The notes below the pieces were generated by a model, which had not been told where the DNA came from, ran no database searches, and saw only the letters and a program-made list of their open reading frames with translations. The position numbers were made by a program, and so were the translations under genes. From NCBI GenBank assembly GCA_050084515.1, contig CM114273.1:8432001-8496000 (forward strand): 64,000 nt of DNA, in the 5' to 3' direction. Each line of letters begins with the position of its first letter. Positions within the stretch are counted from its first letter, which is position 1. The stretch is from Blasia pusilla. Lineage: Eukaryota; Marchantiophyta; Marchantiopsida; Blasiales. Positions 27,556-40,302 of this stretch are shown here, one piece after another.

Positions 27556-28064
27556 ATAGGAGGGTGAAATAATATATCATGAGGTAATTTAGATGTTTAC
27601 GATCCGTTAGCATATTGTGCGCAATAAATGACTCATAACTCATCAATGTGAATATTTCATACTAGCCGGTGCCCTTGCTACGCATGATGGAAAGGCATCG
27701 GAACTCCGTTTCAAAATCGAAGGGAGAATATGACCAGAAAGGCTATTGGCCCAAAAAGACCCGTGTCATCGGGAGGTGTGGCACCCTTATAAAGGCACTC
27801 TACAATAATAATATAGATTACACTACCATCTTTAGTCAAATTTCCAAGGTTAGAGACATTTTGTCAAAAAAATCCATGGCTAAAATTTTCTGATTGAAAA
27901 TAGCCAGCCAATTTTTTCCCTACTTGGTTCATTCACTTATATTTTTCATTTCAATTTCACAAGTCTCGAGATTACTACTAGCCCTGTCTTGTTCCATTAA
28001 GTGATCCATTTCCCTAACTCCCCAATAGGTGGGGCTTATTTTAAGCTTGCGCACAAGCACTCCC
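27556..28064. other. No gene seen
   Basis: Contains a word at about 27663-27690 (CCGGTGCCCTTGCTACGCAT) that partly resembles one at 17498-17520. Nothing else noted. Confidence 0.4.
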
Positions 28065-28335
28065 GCATTTATCGTTGCTAAGCACAATGTTAACAAGACA
28101 AAGTACTTCCTCATTCATCGTCGCTAAGCACAATGTATATGAGACAAAGTACTTCCACATTCATCGCAGGTAAATACAGTAAACATAAGACGAAGGGCTA
28201 CCCCATTCATCGTAGCCAAGTACAATGTATGTAAGACAAAATATTTCCTCGTTCATCGTAGCCAAGTACAATGTATGTAAGACAAAAGACTCCTCACTCA
28301 TTAGTCAAGTACAGTGTAAGTATAACAAAAGATAC
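28065..28335. repeat. Minisatellite, about six units of about 46 bp
   Basis: Units start with variants of CATTCATCGTAGCCAAGTAC and continue AATGTATGTAAGACAAA. They begin near 28065, 28111, 28158, 28206, 28252 and 28298. The third and last units are the most diverged. The open frame 28225-28497 partly overlaps it and is not considered a gene. Confidence 0.85.
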
Positions 28336-29776
28336 GCTTCAGCAGGGGCGAGCTCGTCGGTTCTTTTCCAACACTCGATGGGATCTGGATTCCCAAATAC
28401 TTGCCGAGTTTGTTCATTGTTTTACCATTTCCCGGGTCGGAAATTCTTAAATTCTACCTGCTGGCATTACAAAGAATGCCGGTTGGCCCGGTTCTAGGCG
28501 CCCTTGTGGGTGATCACCGGTAACCTGGTTGGAACCGGGAGAACGCGTTTCGAATTACGAACTAGTATGGAGGGACTATGGAGGGACCGCAATTGTCTAG
28601 TTACGTAAAGAAGGACGGTGCCCGGCGAGGCGCTGCCGTCCCGGCTAAGGAATGCGACGGTGCCGTCGCCGAGCAATGACGGCAGTTTTACGCCAGATAG
28701 GCTGGGGTAGCTAGACGTTGAAAAGGCGGGGCCGGGGAACGATGTGGCTGTCAACGCCCGTCCGTGTGGTTACACTGTAGCATTGAAATCCTAGTTGACG
28801 AGTGTAGGGGAGAGACAGGCGGAGGGTTGTGTGCGTCAGATGCCGTTGAGGTTTTTCTTTGGTTGAACACTTGCTGATATTCAGGTCTTTCGATGCGTTC
28901 TGGCCATGACATTCTAACAAGCGCAGAGATTAGTTTTAACCAAAGCTAACTGGTCTGTTTCACTTGAAAGTTTCGATTGTAATTTGACGCTGTGGCAAAC
29001 AGTAACAAAGGGTGAGAAAAATCTCGTGAAACTATCGAATTTCAATTCCTGATTTAGACATTTGACATATTTTCATTGTTCGCGGATTCTCTGAATATCA
29101 AGTCGGGGAAATTAGAGAATATATTGAAAGAAAACAGGTTGTGAACGTTAGGTTTATTTTCACCGCCACGGCGAATAGCTACCAAAGGATGTTACTCAAC
29201 TTGTGCTATTTGCAACGGTGGGGCGATGTTGTCTGCAGCGGATCTGTTAGAGTCGCGCGCTATCCATGTGAGACATGCGCGGGTCAGATTACTGAATTTG
29301 GCTGACAGCAGAAGAGAACAGAGCGTTGAAGGTGCCGTGCCTTTCATCTTCAAGTTGTGTGCGAACGTGTAGTTTATTTTGGTAGTGGAAGGAGAGAAGG
29401 GAACGGGTGATGTTGTCGGCCTAACGTGTGCTCTGTTCAAAATTAGGAACGGAAAGTGCCGCGCGTAGGCTTTGTTTCAGTAACCTCTTTGTTGGGACAT
29501 CCACCGGGTAGAGGTAGATCTTGCTCTCTGAGATCCTTGCCGCTGGCCGGGAAATGCCGCAGTCAGCCAGATTCCCGTGTAGTTGCCGAACTATTAATAG
29601 CTTTGTGATTTTCCATTTTCAGCGGGCTTTCACGTGGCTCAGTGTTGTGTTAGCTTTGAATTACCTCCGCATGAATGGATTAAAGAGCCGATGGTTCGAG
29701 AGCCTTTTCGGCATCTTGCCACGGCGTTAGGAACGTTTTCGCTTCCTTCGCGCAGATTCGGAATGCCTGTCCGCCG
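28336..29776. other. CpG-containing non-coding DNA
   Basis: GC-rich and not CpG-depleted, with small open frames on both strands and no motif. It could be host intergenic or promoter sequence. Confidence 0.4.
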
Positions 29777-30334
29777 GGCCTCCCACTCTTTCCTTTTTTT
29801 TTCTTTTTTTTTCCGACTTGTGGCTGAGAACCTCGATACAGAATCGTTGCGAAATCGAACTTTTTCGCATACTTTTATCCCCCCCCGCCCCTCGCTCCCT
29901 TTTCCTGTAGCATCGAAAGATATTTCTCTCTTTACTGTTTTTCGTAGGTCACTAAGATATGCGAATGTAACGAGTTTCCTGTCGGGCCATCTGAATCTCT
30001 GTTCTTTTCGATCGCAACTACGTTTGAGTGAGACCACCGGTAGCTTTGGAAACTTGCGGCCTCGCACTCTTTCCTTTTTTTTCTCTTCCAACTTGCGGCA
30101 GGGAAGCTCGATACAGAACGTTTGCGAAATCGAACTTTTTCGCCATACTTTTATCCCCCCCGCCCCCCCACTCCCTTTTCCCGTGGCATCGAAAGCTCCT
30201 TCTATCTTTGCTGTTTTTCGTATTTCACGAAGATATGCGAATGTACCGAGTTTCCGGTCGGGCCATCTGAATCTCTTTTCCTCTTGATCGCAGCTATGTT
30301 TGAGTTAGAGCACTGGTAGATTTGGAAACTTGCG
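29777..30334. repeat. Direct tandem duplication, two 281-bp units
   Basis: Unit 1 (29777-30057) and unit 2 (30058-30334) align throughout, with small indels and about 10-15 percent differences by eye. Each starts GGCCTC-CACTCTTTCC with a T-rich tract, then CGATACAGAA, GAAATCGAACTTTTTCGC, a C-run, ATATGCGAATGTA, CGGGCCATCTGAATCTCT and GAAACTTGCG. A 217-codon plus-strand frame (29634-30287) spans both units but its composition follows the repeat. The role is unknown; similar duplications occur in promoters. Confidence 0.85.
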
Positions 30335-33300
30335 AAACCTGTCTCTAAATGTGCAGCAACCACGTGAAGATAGAAGGAGTTGAGCAAGAGAAATGCTCGC
30401 AATCTAGAGGAAAGTAGGATATTTCACGATATCAAGAAGTCAAACCTCCTATTCAACATTTTAAAGTTTCTTATTCGCAGAATGCTTTCTTTAGGCTGGA
30501 AGAATGATCCTACTGGGCAGAGGCTACCACTTTAACGCCTCTCTCAGAAAGAAATGAGATGCCCAAGCCCTAAGTTGCAAATAATGTAACTTCTGTACAC
30601 ACCGTAGAAAGTTTTCCCAGAGGCCTTTGCGCATACCTTGATGACCTTACTGGCGTGTTGTTACAGAGCAGAAATTTCATATTCTGAGTTTCCGTTTGGC
30701 TCGTCTTCGTTCTGTGGTTTGGAAATTGCAGCCGCGAAAATAGTGTATGGACTCAGATAATATGTAGTCTACATCTCGGATCTAATCGCGATATAACCAA
30801 AAGTCGGCGTATGGTGTCCTTGTGATGGATCTGGAGGTCAACACATGACATGGTAGTGAGACAAGTAAGTCTTTCAAAGCTTTGTTTGTCGCAGGTGATG
30901 TCTTGCAACTTCTCGTGCTCTCAAACTTTACATCGTCTAATGCAACGCAAACTACCCATTTGTCCAATTACCAGCAAACTTGGTCAACTTTTTCCTAATC
31001 CATCGTTATCGTTGTCGTTTAGTCTTGCCTTCACAGTAGATTAGTGGCCGGAAAATATCGCAAGACGAACTGCTGGGTCCCTTTGGAAGCAATAAGCTGT
31101 CACAGACCATTCGACTAGAAGAATCTTGCTTCTGGACAGCCTGACTTCATTGTTACTCAGTTTTCCAGTCTTCATAATCTCGAGTCATAGCGCGACGAAC
31201 GGACACACTAGCTTCAAGTCGTCTGATGACCGTCGTCATCAGGAGTCTTGGCCAAAGAGCGAAGAGCGATGGTCTAGTAAATCTGTATTGAATTAGATGA
31301 TGCCGTTGAGTTTCCCTGATTTTTTGAGCCTTCCCCGGACGCTTTCAGAGCATAAATCACTAATTTTGCTCGGCAAACTTTAAACCGCATGCTCGAAAGC
31401 CAATCTCAACCACTTCCAAATACTTTTGGGCCTCCTTTGTATATCCTAGCTGATCTACTACCGGTGAAAGCCCGAGGTCTTATTTTGTTTTATCAATCTT
31501 TAAAGAGAGGCAAAAGGATGCGTCTTTCTGAACTTGGACGCTTGACTGGGTTAATCATGTTCGTGTCTTCTCTATGTGATTCTGCTTTCATGTACAATTA
31601 CCCACATAGTCAACCATCTGGTATAACTGCAGGATTTGAAATTTCTTATTTACTTCTCTTCCCCGTGTATCTTGTTTGCAAAACCTCCGCTTGTGAACAT
31701 TCATCCATACATATCGTGGATGCCTGTTTTCCACGGTGAAGGTTTCAAAAGAGTAGTTTTCGTCCAGACATTTGTTATTCCGTCTATTTCTGCAATTTAG
31801 TCGCGCCGCTGGCCTTTTATTCCCACCATAAGGTTTATGACGAGAGATTACGGGAATTGTGGGAAGTAAACAAGCGTCGCACAAGGACTGATCAAAGTAC
31901 AGGCCCAAAATCTCTCATACCTAAATGTAGGTCGAGATCGGAGCAATTTGTGCGTCGTTAGTTGTCATTAACATAGTTTCGTCTGTTTGTTTTTCTTGTC
32001 TAGGCTTCTTTCTTTGGTAGTCTTAACTTAAGTTTCACATGTAGAGTGCGTGTAAAATTATAATCAGAGTGGCCAGGCAAAGTCATGGTGCGTGGCTAAG
32101 TTGAACCTTTGGTGACATCCCTCCGAAGCGGACGGTAAGTTCTTTTTCATACGTGGGAGGCGCGTTGAAATTCATGGCATCTGATTCGGTACATATTTAA
32201 ACTCCCATAAGCGTGGCTAATTTGGTGCCTTACATCGAGATGGGAAAGTTCGTGCCATTGTCTGCTACTATCTACTCAAAATATATGTTTTCTAGCGACT
32301 GATCCGGCAGGAGAGGGCGTCTTCCAGTTTTTGAGATTTCCAATATATTGTGGTTTCCACAACACTTCCATTTTTACATCATTTGGTAGCTTGATCTCAA
32401 TTTAACTCATCTTTAATCTCAGATTCGGTATTTCCAGTTAACGATTTAAACCTGGTATTGAAAGTTGAAAAGCTGTCCTGTCAGATGTCATTTATGTCTG
32501 TTCAAACGGCAGATTCGAGCTTCAAACAGGGAACAGCTTTTCATGACGTCATTCATGCGAGGGAAGTTCTTCCCTGGACCGACTCTTTCCTTCAATTTTG
32601 CTTGCTACCTATTTCTTTGATAACTTCACTTCCAACATGCTTCCCGCGCCTAAAATCTCTTGATTCAAAAGTCGTAGCAGTCTAAGTTCATGTCAGTTGT
32701 CTTCATTATGTGTCTTTGGCGCCGTTAGGTGAAGTATGCGGCATGATTGCAGTCACATCAATAGTACACTTACATTTTAACGAATCTGTTTTCTAGTTTT
32801 AATCTGGGACCTGGTTAAGCCCGTATGTATGTGATTGTAGCATTGCAGAGTCACGGAATGGCATCTATGAATTCAGGGAACAACGAAATAGCACTACTTC
32901 AAACGACGGTGTCTTAAAACTGAACTAGTTTAGAGGTAACCTTGTCGTAACACTTTCCATTCAATCATGATTTTTTCTCAGTTACATCGCGGTCCCGCTT
33001 TAGTTCATATATGGTGGGAACCATTGCGAGGTCGTTCAAGGGCGCTGATATTCTGATATGAAAGACGAGATCGTACTGCTTCCCACTATGTATGAATTGA
33101 AGCGGGTCACGCATATGACCCTCCACAAACAGGAGGCATCGTGATCTTATGGTCGATATTCAGGACAAATAGTGTTTCTATTTTGTTAAGTTCAAAGTAA
33201 TTACAGTCTTGAAGAAGTTATTTCAGATCGTGATCCGCGATCAGCATCACGGAAGGGCTGCGAGCGTTCCAAGGACGTCTCTTGGTTTTCAACGGTGGTT

Positions 33301-36300
33301 AAGTGTGGCATCAAAATGCCAAACGACCGCTTGGGAAAACTTCAGCTAGTACAGTCTGTAACAGATGAACTGGAAAAGGAACTTCAAAATCCACAGAATG
33401 CGGTATGTTTCTCCCGTGTTTTAAGGAGTGGCGAAGTTTTAGACTCGTCCAAGTGAAATGTGCACCGTGTAATGAAATAGGAGCTTCGAGTAATCTCTTG
33501 GATTTTTTTTGTAAGTGAAAAACTATAGAAGAAGATGAAGAGAGGAACTTTGAGATGATAATACAGAAATGAATATTGCTGGTCCCCAACGGGCCTAGAG
33601 GTCTAGAGGCCCAAGATGATTGGCAGGGGGCTCTCGTAAACCTGGAGGGAGTCGCCTCCAAGCCGCAACGGTGCTTCAATTTGAGATGTGTTTCTTCCCA
33701 TTACCTGGATAATGAAAACTTGTTTCGTGGGGAGAATTCTGAATCTTGAAGAACATTTCAAGATCTCAATCAGAGTTTATTCATTAGACGTTCTGTCCTT
33801 TCTGTCGCAACGGTGCACACGGTGCACATTTCACTTGGACGAGTCTAAACGACGCAAAATTTGTAGAATATTCATGTGAATTGCTTACAATACCATCCCG
33901 GTCTTTCCCAATGATGTGAGTTAGTTCCTTCGTCGTGGAGCCTTCCATGGTTTTTACTTCTTTGGGAACGCACGTTGTGCTCGATGCACTGACACTGTAT
34001 GTCGACACAAAGTCAACATTGCCTCGCCTCCTAGACCATGAAGTTAAAAAATACGGCAACCTATCGTATACCGACTTAGAGCCAGACATCGAAAGATGCT
34101 GGGAACTGGGTGTAGTCACCATGTGTTTCAACAGGGGGGAAGGTCCCTGTGCTGTCTGTAGATGTGAAAGAAACTTAAGAGGGTTTTTAATTTCCAGAAA
34201 CGAAGGGTTAGGAATTTTCTGGTCAACATCTACAAATCCAAGAGCGAAAATTTCAGTGGTTTGAAGAAAGGAGTGTCGGGACAATATTTACTTTATTCAA
34301 AATTTTGAAATGATTTGTAATTCAGCACCCAACTTCTTTCTATAGTCGATTTACATCCGATTCATCAGGACGATTTGTATTCGTCTTCTTTCCATCTAAC
34401 AAATTGTGTCTATTGTCTGATATCAAGTGACAGCTCCAGAAAACGAGTGACAATCATAATCTTTGTATATCTGGAGTGTGTTTTAAGTTACTGAGATTTT
34501 GAGTTCCTCACCTTCACTTTCTTGAGATCGAAGTTGTGGGTTCCAAACTGGAAATTGGGCTGAAAAATCTGGTCCACTGATACATCTCGATCATGTGAAG
34601 AAACATTTCTGTCCACACTCACCCTGTCTAACTTGGTCAGTCCTCCCATAAATCCAGTGCCCTGTCCCTACCTTCTGGTGTATAGTTTCACTGTCTCCAA
34701 TCTCATCCAGTATCTCGAATCAAACTCTTACGCCTCATTTGTTCTAGACTGCATATCTTTCCACCTACCTTCCCCTGGCAGTCACAATAATGTGGTTCAG
34801 ATGGTTCGCCATTACGTCCAAGGGAAGGCAGCGTTCCTTCCGATCCTCTGGGCGTTTACAGAGTGCGAGCAGGAACTTAGGCAACATGTAAATGAAAAGG
34901 AAAGCCTTGAGAGGTGAATGAAATGGGACCACATCTTGTTTGGAGTTTCCTAGACCCTAAAGAGGTCCTTCCTGACTGAGGGTCAAAGTTATGTTGAGTT
35001 AAAATGACACACTTGTGTATGAATCTTGTGAGATGGAGACTGTAACGACTTCCAACAGTTTTGAAGTCGTCACAGATCCACAGCTGAAAAAGATAGGAGT
35101 CTGGGAATTATACCTTTGCTCACGAACTTGAAGATTACAAACTTGCAACTGTTCTCGATTAGCTAAGGTAGTTATGCTTCACCGCTTGACTAGCAAACGA
35201 AAGGTTGAGGGTGACAATCTAAAATGGTGGTCCGGAAGCACAAGTCGCTAATATTCATTGGAAATAGCCATGAAGGTGGCTATTGGTTCCGATGGATGAA
35301 AATAGGATATGTAAGTTTGCACAAAATATGAAAGTATGGTGCTCCAGGCCAGGTCCTTTGCCAGCAAGATAAACCGATTTAAAAAAAAAAAACTCATTTC
35401 AGTTGATTTTACCTCCTTTCCAAGAAGTGATACTTATTGTAACTGTAGCAAACAATTCATGCGATGAAGAGAGTAATAATTCCAATTTTCGAATCTGATT
35501 TATGCATGTAAGAGCATTGTGAGGCAGTTTGGTCAATAAGGTGTCCATTGATCAAAATATGGATAGATTGCTTACAATATGTTGACAGTGGCCATAGGTT
35601 ATCATATATGTCCAAACCCTTTGGACATTGGTTTGGATAAACAACCCATGAGAAGTCGTGTTTCTATGTTGCCAAGCTTCGTGTTTTGCAACACATAAAC
35701 TTAGGAGGTTTTCACTTGCGTCGTTTTCTTCTACGTCGGAAATATGTACTATTTTTTTTTCAATGTACTGGTACTCAAGTTTTGTATTCCTTTTTCCCTT
35801 TCGGAATATAGAGGCCCCGGTCCAATGTACATTACTGCAACCAAATTAATATGCAAGCTACTACATGACCTTCGGATACTTAGAGAATTGAGCATGTTTT
35901 GTAATTGGGAACATGGCACGTTGTCTCCAACAAAGCAAAATAAAATCATTGTAGATCATTGTTGTTTATTCCCCATTGTGAAAGTTGAGGATAATTGAAT
36001 ATAAATATATAGAATTTTCCCGTTTTTTTAGCATAATAAAGGAGATAAACGATTGGCTTTCATGTAGTCTACTAAACTTATTTGCAATTGCCAAAACTAA
36101 TACAACTCATGGATATGAAATATTTTCTTAGCTACCACATGAAGTGCACTCTCTCATTCTCAAGAGTTGTAATTCACTTCCAATTCTTTCCAGATTGCTA
36201 ATGGGATATAAAAGTATCAATATCCCACCTTACTTGACTTGTTCTAGGTTGAATAGTGTATGCAAGAAAGGGAAATATAAATTGTTCATAGAAGAGAAGA

Positions 36301-38224
36301 TTCAACTCATCTGAAATATCCAATTGGTTTGGAACTTCACCCATTGTAAGATATTTTTCTAACTTTACAAATTGTGGAAAGAATACGAGCCATAACTAAA
36401 CAAACAAGATTACCAACAAGGACACCTCTACCAATAACATCCCCCACAACTCGGACATCCCTTGAAGTCATGTTGGCTTAGGTACCTTGCAAAGCAATAG
36501 AAACATATCATATATAGTATGAGAGTGTAGTAGCCAAAGAGAAACAATTTCTCAAATGGAAGAGGTCACTCTTTAATAAGTAAAATGTCAAACCTCTCTA
36601 CCATGGCCCTATAGAGCTCAAGAATTAGTGGAACAAAGTCATATCCTTCATAAAAATGACTAGATAGATGAATCTTGTTATGGCCGTAGCCGCAACTTGT
36701 GATAATATCCCTTGTGCCACATGTGCATAATTGACTAGTACATGACATATGTAATTAGTATGCTGACCACCATCACATTAGCCTCAACCTAAAATCAACA
36801 ATTTTTTTGAACGTGTGTTGCCCTATATGTATCCTTCTTGAGAACACTTCCTATCAAGACATTAAAAGAATTAGTTTCTCCAAACAAGTAACAACAAACC
36901 ATACAAAATTAATATATGCTATTAGCAACATAATTTTTCTTTCTAAGTTGAATTCTCCTCTCATGCTATATGTCAAAAGGACCTCTTCAATTGAATTTCC
37001 ACTTGGAAGGGGGAAGGAAAGATAAAGGTTATTTTTTTAAAAGGGGAGAGCAACATACAAGGAAAGATTTTGGACATGGGAGAAAAAAGGTTGAGGTGAT
37101 TGTCTCCTCTCTTCGGAGGACCAATATATTCCCCCTCGTCCAATAAGCACTAAAGCACCAATTCATGTTAAAGAAGGATCCACTATATGTATGGAACACC
37201 CCTCTTCATATAAATGACCAATTGCCCATTGAGGAGTGGTCCTCTCGTGGATGATCTCAATCCATTATTTCTGTTTGAGTCTAGAAATGGGGTGAAGAGA
37301 AACAGAATGTGCAGGCCAACGGTGGAGAGAGCAAAGCGAATTGCATCAGCTCAGGAGGCAAAAATGGAGATCATCGCCACGAAAGATGTCTTGAGTGGCA
37401 ATGGAATAGGAAGGATGTATTGGGTGGGAACAACTTTGTAAATTCAAGTGTCACAGGGTGTATGTGGTGCACATCTGTTGCTTTCCCACATGTTCATGTG
37501 ATGACTTTGTCCAAAGAGAGACAAGTGGCAAAAGGTATTTCCCTTGTAAGCACATGTACTATGTGTTGCTAGTAGTTTTAAGAGAGTCGGAGGTAGGAGT
37601 AGGAATCCACCAACCAATTATGTCCCTCAAAGAAGTTCGAAGTATTTTAAACAAACCACTTTGAGGATGCAAAATGAGGTTTTAGATTGTACTTTTAATT
37701 TTCCTCAACCTTCACTTTGAGCTTGAACTCTATTCAGCCCTGGGCAAATGATAGATTTTTTCCAGACCTTGGATGGAAAAAGTGATTGGTTCCACACTTA
37801 TGATTCCACTGATTTTTCAGTTTTCTAAATTTTGTGCAATTTGCAACTCGTCGGACTCAGAGGGGTTGCCAAAATATGGAAGAGGAAAAAAAACTGTGGG
37901 ACTGCTTAATATATGAACAAAAAAGTGCAAAAAAATTCAAACAAAAAGTTTCCTCTCTTCAACCCAACGGAAACTCTCTTAAAAAAAAAGTATCTATTTC
38001 GGTTGAAGGTAGTTTCCTCTCTCCTCTCTCCTCTCTTCCTCTCTTCCTCTCCTCTTACCGCACCTCTATATCATGGTAGGTGTCTCTTCTGATGAACTGA
38101 GACCTCGTCACTGTTGTGGGATATGAGCATTGACTTGCAGAGGAGTGTAGAAGAGATCATGAGGTAGGCGTGGAGTCGTGCCTTTATCTTGAAGCAAACG
38201 GAGTCTCGTGATGGTTAAGCTAGC
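30335..38224. other. Long stretch without recognisable genes
   Basis: Balanced base composition from about 30300 to 35000, then AT-rich. Open frames of 60-166 codons occur (31389-31739, 33311-33679, 33784-34284 minus, 33935-34264, 34633-34917). I found no known motif, no consistent frame conservation and no clear splice series. A 32-bp inverted repeat lies at 33438-33849. Host gene pieces could be hidden here; I cannot support any. Confidence 0.4.
33438..33849. repeat. 32-bp perfect inverted repeat with 348-bp spacer
   Basis: Bases 33438-33469 (TTTAGACTCGTCCAAGTGAA to CCGTG) are the exact reverse complement of 33818-33849. Thirty-two matching bases are beyond chance at this distance. Homology stops sharply outside the arms. 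It could be a small foldback element or a long-loop hairpin RNA precursor. Confidence 0.85.
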
Positions 38225-38799
38225 CTCTAGAGTGGAGATATTGACGCCATTGGATACCACACCCATTGCATGGTAGTATCTAGACTAGTGTCCAGAGGAG
38301 GGTGTCAAGGTGTTAGATATATTTAGAAGGAGCATTTTGGGATTGGCTACGATATTGTAGGCACGCATGCGGATCCATGAGTACCTTTGTGTAGAAAGAG
38401 ATGAGATCGCACAATGAGTCTCATTATATCATGTGGCAAGATTGATCCAATGATATCTTGATTTGTTACTGGTATGTGCAGTATGGGGGTACGGGCATAC
38501 ACTAGCTGCCAATATTTTGTTGTTGGAGCACATGATCTACATAGAGTTGGTGCCATTCATTTGGGTATATTTGGATGGTCATTCATTGGTTAACTGAGGG
38601 CTTGGATTTTAGCATTAGACACCTACAAGAGAGCCTGACATATTCTCCAACTAATATTCTAGAGAGAATGCCATTATTTAGAGACACTCGTTCATGGTTG
38701 ATGACAAGTGTGCATCACATAAGGTCATGGTTTGGACCGACCGTGTTGTTAGATGCGGGGAGAGTTGGATTATCCACGATGGAGTGGAAGAACCTTTAG
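38225..38799 (+). pseudogene. Older Gypsy copy: cytosine-5 methyltransferase fragment
   Basis: Degenerate DNA aligns with 44905-45495 of the younger Gypsy element. Shared blocks include GGTAGTATC after a TTGGATAC block, GTTAGATATATTT (methyltransferase motif I region), GTAGAAAGAGATGAGAT (motif II region), and a readable C-terminal part with SWLMTSVHHIRSWFGPTVLLDAGRVG (motifs VI-VIII). Stops and frameshifts are frequent, so this copy is older than the one at 40303-50383. It ends abruptly at 38799 against Copia sequence and resumes at 53105. Confidence 0.75.
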
Positions 38800-38802
38800 A
38801 AG

Positions 38803-39545
38803 AAAACTACTAAATAAGCATAACTAAAGACAACGCCTTTGTAAAGATATCAACAATTTGCTAATTTGTACCTATATACACAAGATCAATTTCTCATGCA
38901 AACACTTTGTCTCTAATAAATTAGTAGCGTACCTCAAGATGTTTTGTTCAAGCAAGAAACAGATGGATATTAGTAAGCTTGATGCTACTAATATTATTAC
39001 ACTAGGTCCTAAGTTACTAATACCAATCTCAACAACTAATCAATGATGCCACATTGCCTTACATGTTGCATTGGTTTCTTCTCTTTACGTACTCAATCTC
39101 TATTGAAGATAAAACAACTATAGGTTGCTTCTTTTAAGCCCAACTTATACCTGTATTTCCCAAGATGAAGAAATAACCAGATGTAGAGTGTCTATCAAAC
39201 ATGCTTTCTGTCCGATCCAAATCTATGAATCCTTGTAATTATAAACTCAAAGAAGGTTTAAATTGAAGTCCAAACTAAACAAAGAATTTCACATATCCCA
39301 TAATCCTCCTTACAACATAAAGATGAGATTTTTGAGAATGTATGAACTAGCTCACTAAGCCAATTGTGTACCTTTAGTCCGACCTAGTTATACTCAGATA
39401 GATCAAACTTCCAACCATGCGCTAACATATATTAGAGCAACTCTCCCTCATCTACCCTTAGCTTCACACTATGGTCCAACAATACATAGATTGGCTTACA
39501 AGTCATCATACCATATTTTAAAAGCATATGAATAGCATGTGAAAT
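38803..39545 (-). pseudogene. Ty1/Copia RNase H and C-terminal part
   Basis: Minus-strand translation gives RHSTSGYFFILGNTGISW, KKQPIVVLSSIEIEYV and a final QIVDIFTKAL. This is the Copia RNase H order (D-x-R-x-S-T-S-G-Y-x-F, K-Q-x-x-V-A-L-S-S-x-E-A-E-Y and the closing D-I-F-T-K-A-L). Many stops are present. No LTR or polypurine tract follows before the older Gypsy sequence at 38799. Confidence 0.75.
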
Positions 39546-39835
39546 TTTTTTGTGTGTGCAGATATATCCATGTTCGTGGATTTACGTCCATCTTGTAGAA
39601 GGACTTATCTATGTGGGCCCTATCTCCCCCTTATTTCTCAACCCCCCCACTTACCTTCGTGATTCTTAATTTCTCGTTTCTTCCTCCTTCCACATCCACT
39701 CCCTTCCCTCTTATTACCTCGTCCGATTTTTCCTGCCTTCCATCATGAATTATAAGTGTTGGCCCTACCTTTTGCAATCCATATATGTGGACATGTCCAA
39801 ATTTTTCCGTCCATATCCATTTTTTTTGCAACCAT
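39546..39835. mobile_element. Small non-coding insertion inside the Copia RT/RNase H region
   Basis: The Copia reading stops near 39835 and resumes near 39545. The intervening 290 bases are C/T-rich on the plus strand, with GATATATCCATGTTCGTGGA near one end and CCGTCCATATCCATTTTTTT near the other, which are weakly inverted to each other. It shares GGACATGTCC and CCGTCCAT words with 23440-23556. A MITE-like insertion is likely, but its ends are not exact. Confidence 0.4.
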
Positions 39836-40297
39836 GGCAATAACGTATCACATGTTGTCTCCAACCTTGATAAACTCAAGACCAAGTAATTTCTTGAGCT
39901 ATTCTCAGTCCTTTATATCAAATTCTGCCTACAATTTTTGCTTGACTTGTTGTGCCATATCCTCAATACTCTCAATAATCAAGAAGGCATCAACATACAA
40001 CATGATGATGATCGTATGGCCTTGTCTTCTCAAGATATATAGCGAGGAATCGAAATCATAAACCCTAAAGCCAAACTCTTGTAGGATATAAGTAATCTTG
40101 CAATACCAAGCTCTTGGAGCTTGCTCGAGCCCTTATAGAGCTTTCTTTAACTTGCAAACGCGAAATGGAAACATTGGATGCTCATATCCATATGGTTGAA
40201 CCATGTTTATCTCCTCATGAAGAAAGCATTCTAGACGTCCATATGATGTATTCTCTAGTTCTTACTTAGTGCAACTACAACTATTGTTCTCATAGTC
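39836..40297 (-). pseudogene. Ty1/Copia reverse transcriptase, main part
   Basis: The minus strand reads VTMRTIVVVALSKN, MDV-NAFFHEEI-MVQPYGYE, KLKKAL-GLEQAPRAWY, LYILRRQGHTIIIMLYVDAFLI, and a DIKD-E-LKKLLGLEF block. These are Copia RT motifs; the catalytic YVDD is altered to YVDA. The upstream part of the same RT lies at 50384-50578, so the Gypsy element inserted after the codon for Met in the HVAKM block. Stops are scattered. Confidence 0.85.
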
Positions 40298-40302
40298 ACC
40301 AT

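Noticed and set aside
28065-28335. CRISPR-like array
   Set aside because: Units are directly adjacent with no unique spacers, and the context is eukaryotic; it is a minisatellite.
29634-30287. 217-aa plus-strand ORF
   Set aside because: It runs through the 281-bp tandem duplication, its residues follow the repeat, and unit 1 and unit 2 differ by indels that a selected protein would not tolerate.
33784-34284. 166-aa minus-strand and 109-aa plus-strand frames
   Set aside because: They overlap on opposite strands and include the inverted-repeat arm; no motif supports either.
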